A stretch of DNA of 64,000 nt, taken from NCBI GenBank assembly GCA_001599755.1, contig BCHX01000006.1, positions 1,227,336 through 1,291,335 on the forward strand, in the 5' to 3' direction. Below are positions 54,288 through 64,000 of this stretch, piece by piece. This stretch comes from Gliomastix tumulicola (taxonomy: Eukaryota; Ascomycota; Sordariomycetes; Hypocreales; Bionectriaceae). The translations under genes were made by a program, and so were the position numbers. Under the pieces are notes generated by a model. It did no database searches, had not been told where the DNA came from, and saw only the letters and a list, made by a program, of their open reading frames with translations. The first letter of the stretch is position 1. Each line of letters starts with the position of its first letter.

Positions 54288-55134
54288 GGCGATGGGGAGT
54301 GCGCGTTGAGAGGGTGCTCAGGGCCGTCAATTGGCCTTTGTGAGAGGATGGAACATCTAGAAATTGTGCTCACTTGTTGGGTGAAGTCAAGACTGAGTCG
54401 GTTGCTTTGTCAGCAAGGGCCACCACTAACAACGCACCTTTGGAGACGACGCTCTCTGAGAGAACATCTTGTCCATACTACGAGAGAGAAAACACGAATA
54501 CACTCTGTGCCTTCATTTGTCGAGAATCGGCTGTTTCTATTTGTCATTATATAACGAGGTATATATGAAACGACGCAAAAGACAACACCCATGTCGAGTA
54601 TCCTTCGCCGTGACACAGCATTGCACCGTCCGATCCGCCTCGCTTCCTCACCAGCCGCTCACTCCCATCTCACCCTCGCGTGACACACGAGGCCCAAAAG
54701 GGTGGCCCAGCAAACCCAGCTGCAGGCTCCCTAAGTACTTAGCCTTGAGTAACTCGCTCTCTTCGCACAGCATGGGACGAAACGAGGAAATTTCGTGCCG
54801 CATGGTCAAGCGGTCAATGTCCCAAACACTCAAAAGTGCTCAAAAAAAAACATACCACCCGTATAGAGTAATAGTAACTCGTTGGACTCCTATAGCAGTA
54901 GGAGAAAGCCAAGGATCTCGGTGCAAATCCGGGTGCGGGTGACCTTTTTTTTTTTTTTTGGCTTCTTTTTTTCCCCCGGCGTCCTGTCGATCCTTGCAAT
55001 TCATAGGCGTGAGATCCTGCATCCGCCAGTGTGTATATAATGTGTATAATTCCGAAGATGAGCGAGGCTGTCATACCGCTTCGGGCGCGTCGTGCATCTA
55101 TCGTGAGGTGAGGCAAGTTCGTTACTCCGCCGCC
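54288..55134. other. Intergenic with a tRNA-like element
   Basis: Holds the element described at 54794-54961 and the 3' flank of the MFS gene. No coding signal is seen. Confidence 0.5.
54794..54961 (+). other. Degenerate tRNA-like / Pol III-type element
   Basis: An A-box-like TGGTCAAGCGG at 54805-54815 (as in Leu/Ser tRNAs). A 6-bp hairpin CTCCTA/TAGGAG like a type II variable arm sits near 54886-54903. A B-box-like GGTGCAAATCC with a 5-bp stem (CTCGG/CCGGG) lies at about 54916-54932, and a T15 terminator starts at 54944. The would-be acceptor ends (TGCCGCA and TGCGGGT) pair at only five of seven positions, and the A-B spacing would need an intron of about 40 nt. Probably a tRNA relic or a short Pol III transcript. 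Confidence 0.35.
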
Positions 55135-56626
55135 TCACGTCTTCTTCACCTTTGCCTTTGCCCCCGCCCCCTTCGGCGTCTTGAGTCCCAGCATCACCGC
55201 CACAGTGACGACAGCCATTCCAGCTGCTCCCATCGCGTACGCCTTCTCACGGCCAGCCCACCAGTACACGCTCGTGAACAGGACCGGGCCCAGGCCGCGT
55301 CCCAGCTGGCCCCAGCTGCGCAGGATGCCCAGCTTCCCACCCCGCTCGTCTTCCGCCGCCTCGAAGCTGCTCAGCGTGTTGAGGCCCGTCACGACCGTAG
55401 CAGAGGTGATCGCGAGACACGTCGCTGCTGCGTACAGCCCCCCAATCGAGGAGACCCGCCCCAGGAGAATGAAGGCCGCCAGGCAGGACAAGACACCCGT
55501 GCGCACCGAGACGAGGGCCGGCAGTCGCCGAGTCACGCCGCCCTGCAGGATTGAGGCCACCAGTCCGATGAAGCCCAAAAGCCGTCCGTTCTTGACAGCC
55601 GTGAAGGCGAACAGGTCGTAGGTCATGAAAGACAGCGAGCTCTCCATTCCGGAGAAGAAGAGCAGGAAGACGAAATGGGTCGCGTTGAGGAGGAAGTGCG
55701 AGTTGACCCTCTCGATCTTCGCCACCTGCGCGCCCTGCGCCTTCTTCCCCTTTGACTGTGTCTCCGTCTTCTTCCCCGTCAGGGCAGGCAAGGTCTCGGG
55801 GAGGGCGAAATACAGGTACACCGTCTCCAGCACAATCAGGCCCAGACTAAACCCAGCAGCCGTAGCAAACGGGTTCGCCGCAAACGTCTGCTTCGTGCTC
55901 AGCCACGCGCCCAGCCCGGGTCCAAACGTGAACGCGATGGAGAAGCAGGCGCCAATGATGGCCATCGTCGACCCGCGAGACCCCTCGTCTGATATATCCG
56001 TCGCCATGGCCGTCGCAAGCTGCACGTTGCCCTCGGACAGCCCGCCAACAATTCGACTCGCAATGAAGGTCCGGAAGTCGGTGGCCGCGACCCAGAGGAG
56101 GACGGAGAGGATGTTGCCGCACATGGACGCCAGGAGGGCGGTTCGTCGGCCGTATTTGTCTGAGAGGACGCCAATCAGAGGCGAGGCGATCGCCTGCAGT
56201 AGCCTGGTTCAGAGAAGATCCCATTAGCAATGCGTAGAGCGTAGGGCCATTGGAAGGAAAGTTGCGCCTACGAGAAGAGAGAGCCCATGGCCCCGCCCAG
56301 CAGGACAATATCATATCGAGCCTCGATCGGCCTCGAGAACGCCGACTTGTAGCTATTGAGCCCGCTCAGGACGCGCTGGAGGAGAGTTGCAGGGCCACCT
56401 TGGACAAGCGAAGGGGCTTCATTGTTGCGGTAAAACTCGAGGAGTGCAGGGAAGAGCGGCAGGATGAAGGTAAACGAGATCTAGGCAGTGCCAGCAGCAA
56501 GTCAGTCACAGTCAACACACGCACAACCAACCGGCAGAGAAAGAGCGCGCATACAAGATCGAGCAGGAGAGAGATAAAGATGACCCTCAGCACTTTGGAT
56601 CTGACTTTGGGGTCAACGGCCGCCAT
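55135..56626 (-). CDS. Major facilitator superfamily transporter (DHA/TETRAN-like)
   Basis: Exons 56555-56626, 56272-56480 and 55135-56203 with introns of 74 and 68 nt encode 449 residues. TM1 is split by intron 1 (VIFISLLLDL / ISFTFILPLFPALLEFY). The loop between TM2 and TM3 has the MFS motif A form IGVLSDKYGRRTALL. Further helices: FRTFIASRIVGGLSEGNVQLA, MAIIGACFSIAFTFGPGLGAWL. A charged central loop (KKTETQSKGKKAQG) separates the halves, and the C-terminus is basic. Family knowledge: this subgroup (MFSD10/tetracycline-transporter-like) consists of proton-coupled exporters of organic anions or drugs. The substrate cannot be deduced. Confidence 0.9.
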
Positions 56627-57558
56627 TGTCGCAAGCGAAAGGCGACGATGACGTCGGGAGTTGGAGGAGGATCAGAAGGGCAAACAAATGGAAACAAACA
56701 GTTTGACGAAACAAAGGCTCAAAAGCAGAACAAGAAGAGATGAAGACGAGACAGTTTCCAATCAAGCATGGAAGAGAAGATATACGAGAAGAAGCGTAAA
56801 GTCATGTCATATCGTCAATCACGACGGCGAATCATAAAAAGCCCGATTCCGAAACGAGATCAGCTGTTTTGACACAGTAAGAAAAAGAGCTTGGGATGTT
56901 ACAGACGGACCCCACGACAGCCACGCTCGAGGCGGATACATGCCATTCTGCTGATGGGGGGCAAGTGGAGGTACTGACCACTGATCAGTACTTTTTGAGA
57001 GGGGTATATAGTAGGAGAGTGGAAGTATCTCCTTAGATCCAGTACTTCCGGTTGGAGCTGGCCCCGTACCGCTCGGGTAGCCCCTCCATCCCCTGGCTAA
57101 ACCAGCTCTCTAGCACCGGAAACTGGCATCCCGAACTTGGCTTGGACTGATTCGTCCTGGTCACTACTCAGCATCTACGGAGTACAAGGGGGCTTGGATC
57201 CCTCTCAGAACACTCCTTCGAGTCACATTTGGCGCGCGGAAATGAATTCAGAAGAGGCGGCATCGTGCGATCAATCATTCTTTTCATTTCGTGATTCTCG
57301 TTTTTATCATGGGCTTTAAAAGTGTAGTTATAGATGGACAAAGAAAACAGTTGGTGCTCGCGCCTCACATGCGCTGTGGGTAGATGGTCAGACCATCAAA
57401 CTCCCTCTCTGCTACCGTCCTCGAATCCTCGGGTACGGGACCCTTGGCTTTGAGGCGATGGCTCACAATCATCAGAACGATGAACTCGATGTCATCATCC
57501 AATACTATCATTCATGTCGTCGTCGTTGCGTGTCGGAGCTTCAAACCCACACCCGCGG
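56627..57558. other. Intergenic
   Basis: About 930 bp. A TATA-like tract lies near 57003. No gene is recognised. Confidence 0.5.
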
Positions 57559-59298
57559 TCAGCAGAGCTCCAGCACAAACTGGAGCCCCTTGCTGCCCTT
57601 GTAGGGGATGGGGATGAAGTATTCAGAAGCCATCTCGCAGTCCTTCACCTCCGCCTCGAAGATCTTAAAGACTCCCACGTCACCCGGCAGAGAATCGCCA
57701 TTGTCGTTGCCGCCCCATCTGCGGAACAGCTTCGCCAGCGCGAGGAACACCTCGGCCTTGGAGAGAGCCATTCCCAGACAGTTACGGGCGCCACCGCCAA
57801 AGATGACGAGGTACTTGTCTAGCCGGTCCCCGGAGGCGGCGGCGTCGAGCCACCGCTCCGGAATGAAACCCCTGGCGTGGTAGAACAGAGAGTCGTCCAT
57901 GACAGTCATGCACGGACTCATGCTCACCACCGTGCCGGGCGGGAGTTGCCACTCCTCGCCGGTCACGTCGTCGGTGCATGTCAGGGTTTCGCGGGTAGCG
58001 ATGCGGGGGAGCCTGCCACTCGTGCCGATGCCGAGCCTCAACGACTCCTTGACAACTGCCCTAAGGTAAGGGAGGTTCTCGAGCATGCTCAAGGGGACCA
58101 TCTCATCCGGGTTGGGAATAGCGTCAAAGAGCTCGTCGCGGAGCTTGGCTAGCGTAGCAGGCCGATGTAGGAGGTGAAAAACAGCGAGTGAGATGACCCA
58201 TGACGTCGTCAGTGTGCCGCCTTGGACGAGAACCTGACCCTCTTGAGCCAAGCGGGTAGGGGTTCTCTTCTTTGGGGGCAGCACGTTAGACGAGATGAAG
58301 TCGTGGAGGATTGTTGGCGCAGGCTGACTCGGATCCTGGCACCACTTGTCCGTGTCGCTCAGTGACGCGTCGATTTCTCGGATCTGATCGAGGATACCAT
58401 TCTTGATGTTCAAGAACTCTCCCCATCCGGGAATGACACGCGTAGAGACGGACTCGGGCAGGCAGTTGATCAGAGGCAGTGCCCAACTGACGTGCTTGAT
58501 AAAGGGTTGCATATGCGTCCCCTTCAGCATGCTGTCAGTCACGGCAGCTCCAAAATCATCCTTCTCAAGGAGATGAGTACTCTTAGAGAGTGAGTACTCG
58601 TTGATCACATCTGAAGCAGAATACTGTCAGTTCTTCGTTCACGCACAGCTAGTAGGTATCTCGAGGCGCATACCGTATGTGAACGCCGAAAAGGGATACA
58701 TGACGTTCAAGGGTTTGCCGCGATGCGATCGGGCATATTTGACGAGGGCGTCCAGAAGAGCGTCCACCCGTTCCTCGACCACCGACTGCAGCCTGTGTAC
58801 AGTCTGGGTCGAAAACGGGCTCAAAGCACTCCGGCTCTTTTCATGATGATTGTGTTCCACAGTAGCGAGTGTGCTGTCTAGGAGGTGCGTTAGCAAGGTC
58901 TCTTCCGCAAAGATGATGGCAGGCTACGTACGAGGTGCACCAGACTGTTGTGTCCCAAACGTCCATTTCTGTCCAGAGCGAGCAGTTCCCGTGTAGAGCT
59001 CAGATTGAAGATCGTGGTCGGCGACGTGCACCTCCCAAGGGCTGATGCGAACGACGGGACCGTAGACCTTGTGGAGCTCGAGAAGCTTGAAGGTGAACTG
59101 CCCACCCAGGACGACGTCGTAGAAGAACTCGTAGTACTGGGTCAGGGCTGCCAGCCTGGGTCCAGGGATGTGTGAGATGGGACTCAACCACAGTCTCTGG
59201 ACGGACAGGCCGGCAGAGTAGGCCAGCCAGATGCCGAATAGCAGGCAAATGGCATTGCCCCACGTAAGGGCGGCCATCAAATCCTGAGGTGCCTCCAT
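57559..59298 (-). CDS. Cytochrome P450 monooxygenase
   Basis: Exons 58932-59298, 58674-58877 and 57559-58610 with introns of 54 and 63 nt encode 540 residues. A membrane anchor (ALTWGNAICLLFGIWLAYSAG) is followed by the proline hinge SHIPGPRLAALTQYYEFFYD. The I-helix has QGGTLTTSW, the K-helix KESLRLG (ExxR), and the haem loop FGGGARNCLGMALSKAEVFL with the axial Cys. The N-terminal half (YEFFYDVVLGGQFTFKLLELHKVYGPVVRISP) resembles the trichodiene-oxygenase-like fungal group often found in secondary metabolism, but no backbone synthase lies within the window, so it appears to stand alone. It acts at the ER with NADPH-P450 reductase. Substrate unknown. Confidence 0.95.
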
Positions 59299-62200
59299 GG
59301 TGATATCTCAGAAGAGAACACCATGAGACGTCCCCAGGATAGGGCGTGGGTTTGGTGGTGAAGAGATTTTGGAAGAATGGGGTGGCTGGCCTGAAAGGCA
59401 GCAGCCGTCGCTTGCAGCGAAAGAGCAAAAGAAGAAGCGTGGAAGAGGAGGGCACCGGTTGCTTTTGTAGTCGGTGACCGGACGGCAGATGCGATGGTGC
59501 GTTGGCGCGCACCAACCACCCACTCCTCCTCGCGTGAGGTCTGGGCAGCGGACACGTCGGGATTGGACGGCGTTCGACTCCTGCATCTCTGCATGCAAGG
59601 GGATGGTTCGCTGGCAAAATTGCAGCGGCGGGAACGATGAAGCTGGTTCGTCGAGGTGCTGCTCGGTGGTGGAGTCGCGCCGGCCGAGCTTCTGGCGGTG
59701 AGGGACTGGCATGCAGACTCCAGACAAGCCGGAGGGGCACCGAGAGGGTGTTGCTTCGATCACGGGAGTTGCCCCTCGTCACTTGCCGGTCTCAGTCTGC
59801 GGCAGCCATGACGCCGTATGCGTTGTTCTGCATCATGGCGAACAACACATCCTCTGCCAGCCACTGGACAGCTTGAAACTGGTCAGAAGAGAGGTCGTTG
59901 AGCCAATAGACAGACACGGCCAGGGAGGATCACGACCGACTTTTCGTTTTTGGAAGTGCATATGCAGGAGGATGGAGAGTCGGGCTGCAGTGGGTAAAGT
60001 TGGGCTCCACCCGCATCCAATAGTCAGTGGTGTTGGCTCTGTTGTCGTAAGGGTTCGTGGGTTAGGGGCAGTAGCAGGGAAGAATTGCGGCCGAGGCGGT
60101 ATGAATGGAGTTGACGCGAGTTGTGGGTTTGAAGGTGTGAAGGTCGAGGGGTCAAGTCACGATGCTGGAGACATCTCGGGTTCTTTCTCTTGGAGAAGGT
60201 GCGGAGGTCGTTCCTGACCAAACAGTAACACACCAGGTACGTACCTTTGCACCTTCAAAACAGCAAACCGAGTCTTGAATTAAAACCGGTAATAGACAAA
60301 CCTCACCAATACGACCCTGAATCTAGGTACTTCCCTTAGCTCAGTGAGTCTCATGATTGATAAGATGACAACCCAGGATCCCCCTTCATCTTGTGTGGCG
60401 GTGTGTTTGGCCTTCTGTCGGTGGAGCACCCCTATTATTAGGAGCCCGTCTATATCGATGGCGTTGTTTAAGTCACCGCACAACTGTCGATTTCGTAAAA
60501 TAACACCACTCGCCCTAATTGTCATGCGACTGAGATTTCACCGTCTCTTGCTCCTTTTCTTCTCTTTGTACATTTTGCTTAGGTCCCCCCTTTGTCTCTC
60601 CTAAGTCGCATGGCCCCTCTTTGCAGAGTCTCGGTCTCGTTTGATGACTTCGGTGACGCTCGCAACTAGCNCCCCCCCCCCCCGTCCTGACTCGCAGCCC
60701 TCCAGTCCTCTCCAACCCAGAGCTCGGCCTCCGCTGCCTCGGGCCCCCCATACTCTCCTGAAAGTAGAGCTCACATGTAGGGAGGTATTTCGCTCAAGAG
60801 GGGCCAAACCAGGCCGGACAATGGAAGAAGCCGGCCGCCTGTCCATGCCTTGATGGGTGTATCCGAGATCTGGGGAAGTGGAGAGCCATACCTTTTTTTT
60901 TTTTCGTCCTTCGCTTCAGTGGGACAAGAGAGGGGATGGGAAAGGGGATAGAGGGTCCCTCAGCTGGAAGGATGGGGGGTAGGATTGGCCAGGCCAGGCG
61001 AACCGGAGGGGGGGCTGAAGGGTGGGAAGACACCATCACCACCTCTACAACCGCCCCGAGAGTCGACGAAGCCAGATAAGCAGCCGCAAATCATATCAAA
61101 TCAGAGCCACCATCGCACACCGAGTGAGACGCGCGCGCGCAGTTTGTTGGTCCCATACAGGCTGCTTCTGTGGGGGGGGAGAAGTTCTCTTGCTTGATGT
61201 CGGTGATCCTGCTCGTCGAAAACCCCCACCGTCCAAGCAAACCCCTCCCACCCCCTTGGCCCCTTGAAGGGCCTCTCTGGGTGGTCTGTCCCTCAATGCG
61301 CTTGCTGCCGTGTAACCCCCCATGGCCCCAAGACGCTGCAGCCACCTCGGATCACCTGTGGCGAATAGCCAATCTCGCGTTGCGCCGCAGGTTTCTGACA
61401 CCTTTTGGGCTCTCCCCAGTCTTCGCTGCCGCTGTGATTGGCTACCGAGACCGCGCACATTCACGTCATACCTATGCATTCATCCGGTCTCAGGGCCTGT
61501 CTTGGCCGTGGAGATGTCAATTCTCAGACGTCCTGTCTGTCAGGCTTCGCGTAGACGGCCAGCCTTGTCGCTCGGGGAAGCTTCCCATTCGCTCGCCTCT
61601 GGAGATGTCAAGACACTGCATGCGAGTAGTCATTCTGTACCTCACGGCCAAGGATCGCTAGCAGCTTCCCGAGGCGCATTAGTCGCATTGGCACGCGAGA
61701 GGCGTCGTCGCGATGTTTGAAGTAAACGAGATATTACTGTATTTTCTCCCTCGTGCTAACAAGGGAGAGGCTCATGTGAATGATGCTACTCTAATAGTCT
61801 AAGTGTAAATGTCTGTATGTAGTGTCCCCCAATTCTGTGTCTGGAGGGGGGGTGGCGTCAAATCGTAAGGCGCAAGAAACGAAGCTGCTTTTTTATCCCA
61901 ATTCCAGATGCCCCCTTTTTATGCCCCGAAGTGTCCAGAGAGTCCTTGTCTCCCGGCGCTTGTCGTCCATGACGAACGAGCCCAAGAGACCCAAAAACAT
62001 GTAGAGAAATGCAGAATACAAAACGATGAAGGGATGACGCCAAAAACGCCTTTTCGCAGGCCGAAGAGGCAAGAAGTCTATCCGACCCAGAAGCGCATCA
62101 AGGCCAGGAAGTGGAAACAAATGCATCCAGAAATCCACCCATATTGTGCGTGTGTTGAACGAAGAACTGAAATATCGACCGAAGGTTTGAAAAGATGTTG

Positions 62201-62353
62201 AGACCGGGGCGTTATGGCTTCCCCGTTGGAGGTGCTGAGGAGCTGAAGGAGCGTGAAGCATGGCCCACTCGCGCTCGCGCGAAGCTAGGGAGGAACCGCA
62301 GAATCGTCTCGTGGGAGAGGAGCTCTAAGGTGTTGTTTGTAGCTTCGACGTGC
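59299..62353. other. Long intergenic region (3 kb)
   Basis: P450 5' flank, then sequence with no recognised gene. It includes an undetermined base (60671) beside a C-run and G-rich stretches at 60970-61025 that could form quadruplexes. Confidence 0.45.
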
Positions 62354-62412
62354 CTGTGTGGAGCTGCCTGTTAGCTGGTGGGATCAAGTGCAGCGGCGGC
62401 CACGAAACTTAC
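62354..62412 (-). other. Textbook spliceosomal intron downstream of the micropeptide frame
   Basis: Minus strand: donor GTAAGT at 62412, branch site GCTAAC, acceptor CACAG at 62354; 59 nt. It lies 59 nt past the micropeptide stop codon, so it marks a spliced transcript in this orientation. Confidence 0.6.
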
Positions 62413-62471
62413 CATCACCGTAGCCAAGAGATGGCAGAGGCCGATGGAGCGGGCTGGATCCCGAGCCACGC

Positions 62472-62540
62472 TTATTTAGGAGGAGGCTTGGGAGCATTGG
62501 GCTTGAGAACGCCAGTAGTGTCGTAAGGGCCGCGAGCCAT
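62472..62540 (-). CDS. Candidate 22-residue micropeptide
   Basis: Minus-strand frame of 22 codons beginning MARGPYDTTGVLKPNAPK and ending PPPK before TAA; too short for ordinary gene finding. Support: a good initiation context (AGCAAGATGG); a leader of about 400 nt that is strongly pyrimidine-rich and CAACC-rich, as in highly expressed genes of this group; and a canonical intron 59 nt after the stop. The sequence is low in helix formers, rich in Pro/Lys and Gly, with no signal peptide. I do not recognise the peptide. It could instead be a conserved upstream ORF of a longer transcript; the next frame past the splice (beginning MLPSLLLNKRGSGSS) gives only 38 residues. Confidence 0.45.
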   Translation of the reverse strand: MARGPYDTTGVLKPNAPKPPPK

Positions 62541-64000
62541 CTTGCTGAGGTTGGAGAAGCGGTGGTTGTGGTTGTGGTTGAGGTTGAAGTTGAGGTTCAG
62601 GTAGAGTTGGATGTGGAGAGTCTTGGAGCCCAAGCACAACGAGCGTGGGAGATGGATAGATCACCGCAGGGTTGCTGCCAAGAGTGGGAGAAAGTCTTGT
62701 CTGATGTGGGATCAGGAGACCAAGAAGCGAAGAAGCTTTAGACACGAGGATGGTGTGGTGGTAGTGGTGTGTGAAGAGGATTATCTGCTGATGTGTGTGT
62801 GGTGTCCGGGGCAGCAGGTGAGAGTGGGTGATGGAGCAAAGGTAAGAGGAACAGATGAGAGGATGGATGGTGATGATGATGATAAATAAAAGAGAAAGAA
62901 GAAGAGCGAGGTCGGAGAGGGAAGGGGGAGTAGATAAAGGAAGCAGACTCATGGATTTTAAATCCTCCCAGGGTCCAAGCCGATGTGTGCGTGCGTGCTG
63001 TCCCTTGTATGCAGGCATGTAAGGTAGAGTACAACACTTTTTTTTTTTTAATCCTTTCTTTTTTTTCTGTTCCCCGCCGCCTCAGGGAGCCAGGGCACAA
63101 TCAGAGATTGACAAGACACACAACGCACGCACACTCGCGTGGCTGACTACCGGCCTGGCGGTCAGCAGGAGTACCCCTGACGTTTAGTGGGAAAGTCATA
63201 TACCACCCTTGCCCCGGCCTGTCCTTGCGGGTGCCATGCCTGTCTGTTTCTAGGCCTGACCGTGACGGTATGCGTTGTTGCTGGCCGGGTGCTGTGCTGT
63301 TACTTTGCTACCCGCAGGCTGCATGTTGGTGAAGGAGGCACACCTCGCCGTGAATTGCATCGTCGACCGAGCTCCTCCTGCTCCTATCCGACCCTAGCCA
63401 CTTGATCGACAGGGGGGTTTGATGGAGGCAAGCAGGCCGGGCTAGGATCACTCATCATTTTCCACCGCCGGTTGATTGTTGGGACCAAATTGGTACGGGG
63501 GTGGATGGTGGGTTTGGTGATTGATGAGGCCGGTGCCACAGGAAAGGAGGCGGGAAAGCGAAAGAGAAGCTGACATGGAAGCCGTGTTAGGGCAAGGTCA
63601 ACAGGAGCTAGGCCCAGGACTAGCGTTTGTGAAATGTGATATCGAATCGAAGGGAAGGACTGAACATGGAAGGAAGGCTTTGGGAGCCTGGATTAGGAAA
63701 GGGGGAAAGGGGAAAGGGGAGAGACACGACATGGAAGGGAAGGCATGACGCATGTCCGGATACATGCAGCAAGTGCGAGGTACTGGGTACATTGTGTACC
63801 TAGTAGACGCCAGGGATGACACACTTGACAGACAGCTCAAAAAGTACCTGGTCCGAAGAAGAAAAAAGAAAAGAAACAAGACGGGAGACGAGACAAGCGA
63901 GTCCAATGCCCTCCCGCATCTGAAGCCTCTTGTTATACACGTCACACATTTTGGTACGATATATGCAGGTGAGCTGCAGCACATGTCGTAGGTACCCGAC
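62541..64000. other. Leader and promoter of the micropeptide unit, then unassigned sequence
   Basis: Minus-strand pyrimidine-rich leader from 62541 to about 62960, including (CAACCA)n. T-runs lie at 63040-63066. No gene is recognised from there to the right edge. Confidence 0.45.

Noticed and set aside
28517..59298. A secondary-metabolite cluster joining the UbiA protein, 2OG oxygenase, MFS transporter and P450
   Set aside because: They are spread over 30 kb among unrelated genes with no backbone synthase or pathway regulator.
1..64000. CRISPR arrays, bacterial operons, transposon terminal repeats, RIP-mutated AT-rich blocks, 5S rRNA and U6
   Set aside because: Looked for by eye on both strands; none was found.

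Overview
The window is nuclear DNA of a filamentous ascomycete (Pezizomycotina, almost certainly Sordariomycetes). The evidence is GC-rich coding sequence, short introns of roughly 50-140 nt with GTRNGT donors, CTRAC-like branch points and YAG acceptors, pyrimidine-rich 5' leaders, and fungus-specific genes: a class II hydrophobin, an AA9 polysaccharide monooxygenase, ERG6, HAC1/hacA, and the fungal complex I 21 kDa-type subunit. I cannot name the genus. All splice models were made by eye from frame continuity and splice motifs.

Layout, 1-26.4 kb: a dense housekeeping block. In order: the 3' part of an ABCB-type ABC transporter (+), zuotin (-), the LYR-motif complex III assembly factor MZM1 (+), the splicing factor SLT11/RBM22 (-), ERG6 (+), pyruvate dehydrogenase E1 beta (+), a truncated and frameshifted branchpoint-binding-protein paralogue (+), the SKI2 exosome helicase (+), an ESCRT-III subunit (-), a DUF427 protein (+), the unfolded-protein-response bZIP factor HAC1 (-), and, after 2.8 kb without a recognised gene, the replication-fork protection factor CSM3/SWI3 (-) divergent from a complex I subunit (+).

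Layout, 26.4-64 kb: sparser and more accessory. It holds an initiator tRNA-Met (-), a UbiA-family membrane protein (+), an AzgA purine permease (+) converging on a 2-oxoglutarate/Fe(II) oxygenase (-), a class II hydrophobin (-), a proline/arginine-rich low-complexity protein (+), a small cysteine-rich secreted protein (-), a 2-hydroxyacid dehydrogenase (+), a GH43/CBM42 arabinanase-type pseudogene (-), an AA9 LPMO (+), a SET-domain lysine methyltransferase (-), an MFS transporter (-), a cytochrome P450 (-), and a probable 22-residue micropeptide gene (-). The long spacers between these genes contain microsatellites, a perfect 33-bp hairpin and a degenerate tRNA-like element, but no recognisable transposon.

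The genes do not form one obvious cluster or operon-like system. The most informative points are: the frame logic of HAC1, where a ~20-nt non-spliceosomal intron sits inside a strong RNA stem and a second, conventional intron appears to restore the frame; two separate genes (BBP paralogue and GH43) broken by 4-nt tandem duplications; the 33-bp palindrome; and the very short spliced micropeptide gene.
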